From Candidatus Saccharimonadota bacterium (lineage in GTDB: Bacteria > Patescibacteriota > Saccharimonadia > Saccharimonadales > UBA4665), in NCBI GenBank assembly GCA_029288365.1, contig JARIHI010000008.1, positions 62,001 through 126,000 on the forward strand: a stretch of 64,000 nt of DNA. The letters run 5' to 3'. A program made the position numbers and the translations under genes. This document shows positions 58,816 through 64,000 of this stretch, in pieces (position 1 is the first letter of the stretch; every line of letters begins with the position of its first letter). The notes under the pieces are model-generated. The model made no database searches and was not told the origin of the DNA. It saw only the letters and a list, made by a program, of their open reading frames with translations.

Positions 58816-59513
58816 TAGCTTGTGTAATTGGGGAAGAAATCAGTGACGAGGCGGGTTTTTGGTATGCCAAGTTTTGTAAGGTCTTTTTCCAGAGTTTCAA
58901 CCATAGGTTCAGGGCCAGAAATATAAATAAGAGTGTCTTTATCGGGTTCGGTAAGTTTAAGAATATGGTCGGCTGTAATAAGCCCGCGCTCACCGCCCCA
59001 TTCGTCTGATGGGTGGTTGACAACTAAAGTTGTATGCGCAGCGGCTTTATTGAAAGTATCTTGAAAAATAATTTCATCCTCGTTGTTCACAGCGTATAAA
59101 AGTCGTATAGTACGGTGCTCACTGTTTTGAGCGAGCCAAGAAAGCATGCTGTGATATGGTGTAATACCGATACCGCCCGCCACAAAAATAAGTGGGATTG
59201 CATTATCTTTCGGTAATACAAAATCTCCCATAGGCTCTGCTAGATTTACTTCATCACCAGGCTTGAGTTTTAATAGTTGCTGCTTGAACGTGCTGCTTGG
59301 ATCACTAAATTTGGTTGTTATAGTTAGGTATTCGTCAAAAGGCGCGCTTGATATTGTGAACCAGCGCTTGATACCTCGATCATCGGCATTCTCGTGAGGT
59401 AAGAATAGCTCAGTGTATTGACCGGCGATATAATCTACCGGGTGTTCGGGCTTGAATCGAAACGTACGGATATTTTCTGCTTCCTTAATAAAATCGTGAA
59501 ATATTGCTTTCAT
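58812..59513 (-). CDS. Ferredoxin-reductase-like FAD/NAD(P) oxidoreductase
   Basis: 233 aa. FAD domain with RFKPEHPVDYIAGQYTELFLP and RWFTISSAP (RxYS-like), then NAD(P) domain with IPLIFVAGGIGITPYHSMLSWL and DTLIYISGPEPMVETLEKDL. No [2Fe-2S] domain, so it needs an external electron partner. Could serve as flavin or ferredoxin reductase. It overlaps the upstream GDPD gene by 4 bp, so the two are co-translated. Confidence 0.9.
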   Translation of the reverse strand: MKAIFHDFIKEAENIRTFRFKPEHPVDYIAGQYTELFLPHENADDRGIKRWFTISSAPFDEYLTITTKFSDPSSTFKQQLLKLKPGDEVNLAEPMGDFVLPKDNAIPLIFVAGGIGITPYHSMLSWLAQNSEHRTIRLLYAVNNEDEIIFQDTFNKAAAHTTLVVNHPSDEWGGERGLITADHILKLTEPDKDTLIYISGPEPMVETLEKDLTKLGIPKTRLVTDFFPNYTSY

Positions 59514-60214
59514 TGCTGTACCTTTCGTTTCTTTATTACGCGACGTTTTTGTACATATTTATGAGGGTAGTTTGTGAAAATTTCAATGTTGGGGTAGATT
59601 GTTTTCAAGAAACGCACCATGAACGGGTGATTAACGGTATATAGTCGTACAGCGAGGTTATGGTGTTTGGCTAGGTAGTAAGTCAAAGGATTTACAAGCC
59701 ATTTATTAAGGCTGATACCTTTAGCTCGTAGACGTTGAGCGGTTTGGATGATCTCGAAGGGGCTAAAATGTTCTTGAACATAAAATGGGATTGTGGGTAA
59801 TAGTTTGGAAACTTTTTGCATCTCTTGGTGTTCTAGGCCTGTAAGGCTTACAGTATCTTGCGGGTATTTTTTTAATAGGCGAACAAGCTCTTTATAAATA
59901 TCTTTGGCCTTAATATCTATAACTACAGGTTTTTTGCTATCAATTAGTTTTAATACTTCTTCTAAGGTAGGAATTTTTTCTCCATTGTGAAGCCGAATTT
60001 CTTGTAGTTGATGTAGTGTGGCGCTATGAACGTATAGTACTTCATCAGCAACTCGCCCAGTGTTATCATCGTGCAGAAGCACGAGCTTGTTGTCTTTGGT
60101 TTTGCGAATATCAAACTCTATAGCGTCTACATCAAGCTCGAGAGCAATCTTAATAGACTCCAATGTATTTTCAAGAGCTAAGCCGGACGCTCCTCGGTGA
60201 GCAATTATTTTCAT
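59510..60214 (-). CDS. Glycerophosphodiester phosphodiesterase
   Basis: 234 aa TIM-barrel. Catalytic start IIAHRGASGLALENTLESIKIALELDVDAIEFDIRKTKDNKLVLLHDD contains the HR, ENT, E-x-D and HD residues of GDPD. The enzyme splits glycerophosphodiesters into alcohol and glycerol-3-phosphate. No signal peptide. First gene of a minus-strand pair with the flavin reductase. Confidence 0.93.
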   Translation of the reverse strand: MKIIAHRGASGLALENTLESIKIALELDVDAIEFDIRKTKDNKLVLLHDDNTGRVADEVLYVHSATLHQLQEIRLHNGEKIPTLEEVLKLIDSKKPVVIDIKAKDIYKELVRLLKKYPQDTVSLTGLEHQEMQKVSKLLPTIPFYVQEHFSPFEIIQTAQRLRAKGISLNKWLVNPLTYYLAKHHNLAVRLYTVNHPFMVRFLKTIYPNIEIFTNYPHKYVQKRRVIKKRKVQQ

Positions 60215-60272
60215 ATCTTATAAATAGTGTACAATAAATTCAGAGTAAAACAGAGATAAAAGGAGTATATTG

Positions 60273-60803
60273 ATGGCAGATTTTAACGAAGTATTAACGC
60301 CTGGCGATTATCAAAATGGTGTAGTTAACACAGTGGTAGAAATTTCTCAGGGCTCAATTCTCAAGATCGAATGGGATCGTAAGCGCGCAGCTTTTATGCT
60401 TGATCGGGTAGAGCCGCAAATTTTTGCCAAGCCTGTAAATTATGGCTTTATTCCTCAGACACTCGATGAAGACGGAGACGAACTCGATACCCTAATAGTG
60501 TGTGCCGAACCGCTTCCAACGGGCATATGGCTAGAAGCAAAAATTATTGGCGTTATGAATTTTGAAGACGACGGCGAAATGGACCACAAAGTGGTTGTTG
60601 TGCCAGCTGATGACCGGCACACTGGTGATAGCATCCACTCACTTGATGATTTAGGCGAACGCTGGAAGCAGCAAGTTCAGCACCACTTCACGCATTACAA
60701 AGATCTTAAGAAGCCAGGCAGTACCAAAGTACTTGGCTGGGGAAATACCGAAGAAGCTAAAAAGATTATTACCGAGTCTATTGAACGTTATAAAAATCAG
60801 TAG
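60273..60803 (+). CDS. ppa: Inorganic pyrophosphatase (family I)
   Basis: 176 aa. Family I signature DEDGDELDTLI (D-x-D-x2-D metal ligands), NYGFIPQTLDEDGD, KVVVVPADDRH and HFTHYKDLKKPGSTKVLGW. Hydrolyses PPi to drive biosynthesis. Start chosen at ATG 60273 with SD AAAGGAG 7 nt upstream; the preceding TTG (60270) would add one residue. Followed by a Nudix gene 3 bp later. Confidence 0.96.
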   Translation: MADFNEVLTPGDYQNGVVNTVVEISQGSILKIEWDRKRAAFMLDRVEPQIFAKPVNYGFIPQTLDEDGDELDTLIVCAEPLPTGIWLEAKIIGVMNFEDDGEMDHKVVVVPADDRHTGDSIHSLDDLGERWKQQVQHHFTHYKDLKKPGSTKVLGWGNTEEAKKIITESIERYKNQ

Positions 60804-60806
60804 AAT

Positions 60807-61403
60807 ATGAAAAAAATCTTGCCGCCAAACACTGCGCTTATACCAGTTAACGCTGAGTTAGCATTTAAGGGAAGAATCTTTGACGTATATCAGTGGCCGC
60901 AGACTATGTTTGACGGATCAGTAAAGACTTTTGAAATGATCAAACGGCCCGATACGGTTCAAGTTATTGTGGTTCGCCAGTCAAAAATTTTATTAGTAGA
61001 AGACGAGCAGCCTGGTCGCACACCACGAATACATTTTCCAGGAGGGCGCGTTGACCCAGAAGATAAATCTTGGGAAGTGGCGGCTAAACGTGAATTGCGA
61101 GAAGAAACAGGTTTGATCTGTAAAAAATGGAAACTAATAGATGTGAGCCAACCAATCATAAAGGCAGAATGGTTTATTCCTATATTTTTAGCAACAGAAA
61201 TTATTGATGAGTTGCCTCAACAGCTTGATGTTGATGGCGAAAAGATAACACCCCTGTGGAGAGATTTTACCAAAATACGAGAGGACGTTCTTTCGGGGAA
61301 AGAGCAAACGATGCGATACCTGGTGCCATTTTTTAATCGAATAAAATCGCTTGACGATTTGCTTGCGCAGACTGCTTTTGAAGGCAAAGAAATTGAATGC
61401 TAA
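60807..61403 (+). CDS. Nudix hydrolase
   Basis: 198 aa. Complete Nudix box GGRVDPEDKSWEVAAKRELREETGL (G-x5-E-x7-REUxEExGU). The N-terminal strands (FKGRIFDVYQWPQTMFDGSVKTFEMIKRPDTVQVIVV) resemble ADP-ribose or sugar-nucleotide hydrolases. Cytoplasmic, substrate not determined. It follows ppa by 3 bp, a logical pairing because Nudix reactions release phosphate or pyrophosphate products. Confidence 0.93.
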   Translation: MKKILPPNTALIPVNAELAFKGRIFDVYQWPQTMFDGSVKTFEMIKRPDTVQVIVVRQSKILLVEDEQPGRTPRIHFPGGRVDPEDKSWEVAAKRELREETGLICKKWKLIDVSQPIIKAEWFIPIFLATEIIDELPQQLDVDGEKITPLWRDFTKIREDVLSGKEQTMRYLVPFFNRIKSLDDLLAQTAFEGKEIEC

Positions 61404-61492
61404 TCCTAGGTAATAAAACTTCTTGTGTTATAGCGTTTATGCTTTTACAATACATCATAAGACCATAAGCATAGTAAGAGGAGATGCAATAC

Positions 61493-62509
61493 ATGAAAAT
61501 TAGGGTGGCAATCAATGGCTTTGGCCGAATTGGGCGAAGTGCTTTTAAGATAGCATTTGAGCGAAGTGATTTAGAGATCGTCGCCATTAACGATCTGACC
61601 GACACAAAAACTTTGGCATACTTACTAAAGCACGATAGTAATTACGGCACCTATCAGCACGACGTGAGTGCCGCCGAAGGCAAAATTGTAGTAAATGGCA
61701 AACATATCAAGGTTACGGCTGAAAAAGATCCAGCAGCGTTGCCCTGGAAAGATATGGAGGTAGACGTAGTTATTGAGTCTACCGGGCGGTTTACGAAAAA
61801 AGAGGACGCTGAACTACATATAAAAGCTGGTGCAAAGCGTGTCGTTATTTCTGGCCCGACTAAAAGCCCCGACGCAGATACTATTGTCTTGGGAGCTAAT
61901 GAGGACAAATTAGAAACTGCTACAAACGTTATCAGTAATGCCAGCTGCACGACAAACTCAGTCGCGGCAGTCATGTCAATTTTAGATGAAGCTTTTGGTA
62001 TCGAGAAAGCTATGCTTACTACTGTACATAGCTATACTGCTAGCCAGGCATTACAGGATGCACCTGCCAAGGATTTGCGCGAAGGACGAAATGCCGCTGA
62101 GAATATTGTACCCACTACTACAGGAGCAGCTATTGCAGTGACGCTTACAGTACCACAGCTTGAAAGTAAGTTCGACGGTATGAGTGTGCGTGTGCCGACA
62201 CCAGTAGTTTCATTAAGCGATGTCACCATCTTATTTAAACGCGATGTAACACCGGAAGAGATCAACGATACGCTAAAAAAAGCCGTGAAAGAACCCTTCT
62301 ACCAAGGAATTTTAGATGTAAGCGAAGAGCCACTTGTAAGTGGTGACTATATCGGTAATAGTCATTCAGGTATTGTAGACTTGCTTCTTACAAAAGTTGT
62401 CGCAGGCAATTTGGCAAAAGTTGTAGTGTGGTATGACAACGAATGGGGTTATAGTAATCGTTTAGTAGAAGTCGTGGCCGATACAGGGCGTTTTCTTCAT
62501 AAAAAATAA
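61493..62509 (+). CDS. gap: Glyceraldehyde-3-phosphate dehydrogenase
   Basis: 338 aa. Rossmann start VAINGFGRIGRSAFKIA, NDLTD, catalytic SNASCTTNSVAAVMSILDEAFG with the nucleophile Cys, HSYTASQALQDAP, and the C-terminal NEWGYSNRLVEV. NAD-binding residue pattern suggests the NAD-type enzyme. Start at 61493, 9 nt from the SD AAGAGGAG; the ATG at 61484 is too close to the SD. Next come pentose-phosphate genes in the same direction. Confidence 0.97.
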   Translation: MKIRVAINGFGRIGRSAFKIAFERSDLEIVAINDLTDTKTLAYLLKHDSNYGTYQHDVSAAEGKIVVNGKHIKVTAEKDPAALPWKDMEVDVVIESTGRFTKKEDAELHIKAGAKRVVISGPTKSPDADTIVLGANEDKLETATNVISNASCTTNSVAAVMSILDEAFGIEKAMLTTVHSYTASQALQDAPAKDLREGRNAAENIVPTTTGAAIAVTLTVPQLESKFDGMSVRVPTPVVSLSDVTILFKRDVTPEEINDTLKKAVKEPFYQGILDVSEEPLVSGDYIGNSHSGIVDLLLTKVVAGNLAKVVVWYDNEWGYSNRLVEVVADTGRFLHKK

Positions 62510-62528
62510 TATATGCTGGTGGGTGCGA

Positions 62529-62975
62529 ATGAAAGTTTATATAGACGCAGATCATAACGGATTTGAGCTAAAGCAAGCTCTTATAAGTGATTTAAGTCGT
62601 TCTGGCTATGAAGTCATTGATGTTGGTGATAGGGAGCAAAACCCTGCTGATGATTTTCCCTTAGCCGCCGGAAGAGTTGCTCACGAATTATTGGCTTCGG
62701 GTGGCAAAGACGCAAAAGGCATTTTAATTTGTGGCAGCGGCCAAGGCGTGTGTATGGCTGCAAATCGCTTCAAAGGTATTCGGGCAAGCTTATGTTGGGA
62801 TAATCGCGGAGCAAAGGCTGCCCGGAATGATGATGACAGTAACGTACTATGTTTACCGGCGCGTATGGTGGAAATTGAAAAAGCAAAGACCATTACCCAG
62901 GTGTGGTTGACTACTCCTTTTGCCGATGCACCTCGATTTAAGCGACGAATTACCCAGCTCGACGAGCTAACATAA
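62529..62975 (+). CDS. rpiB: RpiB/LacAB-type ribose-5-phosphate isomerase
   Basis: 148 aa. IDADHNGFELKQALISDL (D-H substrate motif), DVGD, ILICGSGQGVCMAANRFKGIRASLCWD with the catalytic Cys-containing CGSG region, and NDDDSNVLCLPARM. Interconverts ribose-5-P and ribulose-5-P. The GTG two codons upstream (62523) is an alternative start. Directly precedes rpe. Confidence 0.93.
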   Translation: MKVYIDADHNGFELKQALISDLSRSGYEVIDVGDREQNPADDFPLAAGRVAHELLASGGKDAKGILICGSGQGVCMAANRFKGIRASLCWDNRGAKAARNDDDSNVLCLPARMVEIEKAKTITQVWLTTPFADAPRFKRRITQLDELT

Positions 62976-62984
62976 AGGTACACG

Positions 62985-63614
62985 ATGGTAGATATATGTC
63001 CTGCTATCTTGGCTACGTATCCTGAGGAATATAAGCGTCAAGTGGAGCGTGTAACGCCGTTTGCAACTCGTCTTCATATTGATATTGCTGATGGGGTATT
63101 TGCACCGAATAAAACCGTAGCGGCGAGTGATATTTGGTGGCCAGGCGGTATGCGGGCGGATATTCACGTAATGCATCGACGACCTATAGAGATAGTCGAT
63201 ACACTTATTGCGCTCAGCCCTCAGCTTGTGATTGTACACGCTGAAGCTGATGGAGACTTTATGACTCTAGCAAAGCAGCTGCACTATCATGGGATTGAAG
63301 CTGGCATAGCATTGCTGCCTAAAACTTCGGTGGAGCTTATAAAGCCCGCTTTAGATGTAGTAGATCATGTGCTTATTTTTTCGGGAGATCTTGGACATTA
63401 CGGAGGAGAAGTAGATATGGGCTTATTGCAGAAGGTCGTGCAGCTTAGAAAGCTTAGTAAAAGAATTGAGATCAGTTGGGATGGCGGGGTGACGGACCAA
63501 AATATAAAAGCCCTTATAGACCAAGGCGTAGAAGTAGCAGTCAGCGGCGGATTTATTCAGAAAGCATCGAATCCTGCAAAAGCTTATAACGACCTCAAGA
63601 AAGCAGCACTATAG
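62985..63614 (+). CDS. rpe: Ribulose-phosphate 3-epimerase-like protein
   Basis: 209 aa TIM barrel. ICPAILATYPEEYKRQVERV, HIDIADGVFAPN (D-x-MDG-like metal region), ADIHVMHRRPIEIV with metal-binding His, LVIVHAEADGD and the C-terminal ISWDGGVTDQNIKALIDQGVEVAVSGGFI. Several positions differ from canonical Rpe (DIADG for DVMDG), so a related epimerase specificity is possible. Located 9 bp after rpiB. Confidence 0.85.
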   Translation: MVDICPAILATYPEEYKRQVERVTPFATRLHIDIADGVFAPNKTVAASDIWWPGGMRADIHVMHRRPIEIVDTLIALSPQLVIVHAEADGDFMTLAKQLHYHGIEAGIALLPKTSVELIKPALDVVDHVLIFSGDLGHYGGEVDMGLLQKVVQLRKLSKRIEISWDGGVTDQNIKALIDQGVEVAVSGGFIQKASNPAKAYNDLKKAAL

Positions 63615-63755
63615 ACTTTTGATAAACAACTACTCATGGCTAAACGCTGCCAACCATAAAATTTAAACATATTTTGTTTATCCTCTAAGCGTCCGTAAAG
63701 GAATAATTAGAATCTGCTGAAAAATTGTAAAGAATTGCTATAATCATAAGCAGAA

Positions 63756-64000
63756 ATGGCTGATTCCTATAGTATTCCTGAGCTAGAAACCAAAGCGAAT
63801 AGTATTCGTCAGGATATTATCCGTATGTTAGAGCATGCTGGAAGCGGGCACTCTGCAGGACCGCTGGGCTTAGCGGATATTTTTACAGCGCTTTATTTTA
63901 GTATATTGAAGCACGATCCTCGAAACCCTGATTGGGATCAGCGAGATATTCTAGTATTAAGCAATGGACACACAGTACCAGTGCGGTACGCAGCTATGGC
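63756..64000 (+). CDS. Transketolase, N-terminal part (truncated by window end)
   Basis: Starts ATGGCTGATTCC at 63756, after TATAAT at 63739-63744. The visible 81 residues include MLEHAGSGHSAGPLGLADIFTALYFSILKHDPRNPDWDQRDILVLSNGHTVPVRYA, the family's GSGH (thiamine diphosphate region) and LSNGH motifs. It may encode the full enzyme or the N-terminal half of a split transketolase; the window ends before this can be told. Fits the rpiB-rpe block upstream. Confidence 0.9.
   Translation, partial: MADSYSIPELETKANSIRQDIIRMLEHAGSGHSAGPLGLADIFTALYFSILKHDPRNPDWDQRDILVLSNGHTVPVRYAAM

Noticed and set aside
1-64000. CRISPR arrays, insertion sequences, prophage or integrase genes
   Set aside because: No regularly spaced repeats, transposase or integrase motifs were seen on either strand.

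Overview
The window looks like one contiguous stretch of a small-genome bacterium of the Candidatus Saccharibacteria (TM7)/Patescibacteria type. This is an inference from gene content and signals, not a database result. The grounds are a moderate-GC background, tight gene packing, few biosynthetic genes, many one-TM-anchored cell-wall hydrolases, VKOR, CapA, DUF475 and DUF1801 proteins, an RND pump with no periplasmic partner, and many genes whose -10 box sits about 6 nt before the start codon (leaderless mRNAs). All genes read with the standard bacterial code.

Layout. 1-4.8 kb: a GC-rich orphan gene, trmD, a hypothetical gene, tgt, VKOR. 4.8-9.5 kb: DUF1801, a CHAP cell-wall hydrolase behind a long structured leader, two CNNM/CorC transporters. 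9.5-15.7 kb, mostly minus strand: membrane proteins, two DUF7144 paralogues flanking an AI-2E-type permease, and a histidine kinase paired with an anchored solute-binding protein. 15.8-19 kb: methyltransferase, DUF378, a drug-type ABC exporter, a VOC protein. 19.1-20.1 kb: a GC-rich secreted orphan with its own strong promoter, structured leader and terminator. 20.1-30.9 kb: surface proteins, subtilase, CBS protein, CapA, M23 peptidase, ClC-like channel. 31-35 kb: small accessory genes including a kinase broken by an in-frame stop, a ROK-like kinase, and a nested tRNA-Gln arrangement. 35-48.5 kb: riboswitch-controlled metK, typA behind a terminator-like leader, an alpha/beta hydrolase-PAP2 fusion, a Fur/Zur-ZIP divergent pair, MscS, rmuC, GH63-like hydrolase, yajQ. 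48.6-52.8 kb: pheS, a hydrolase and pheT with 4-bp overlaps. 52.8-54.1 kb: two tandem large structured RNA units. 54.2-60.2 kb: RND transporter, FKBP, glutaredoxin-trxB, flavin reductase, GDPD. 60.3-64 kb: pyrophosphatase, Nudix, gap, rpiB, rpe and the start of a transketolase, a lower-glycolysis and pentose-phosphate block.

The most interesting signal is the pair of RNA units at about 52.85-54.10 kb. They are not convincingly coding. Each has a -35/-10 promoter with a 17-bp spacer, and each starts with a 5' hairpin holding an identical 18-nt block plus a shared GGTTGAGAAC. Each closes a GC-rich domain of 430-465 nt with a perfect 11-12 bp long-range helix. The two helices differ in sequence, so the pairing is conserved where the sequence is not. 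Each ends with a 3' hairpin whose loop is conserved while its stem differs. Two GC-rich protein genes (297-776 and 19282-19728) are also compositional outliers, and each has its stop codon inside a hairpin.

Other regulatory structure: a SAM-type riboswitch whose platform hides the metK Shine-Dalgarno, a palindromic -35 box shared by divergent fur and zip promoters, two CRP-like palindromes (one placed at -41.5 of a candidate small RNA), and a terminator hairpin filling the typA leader.
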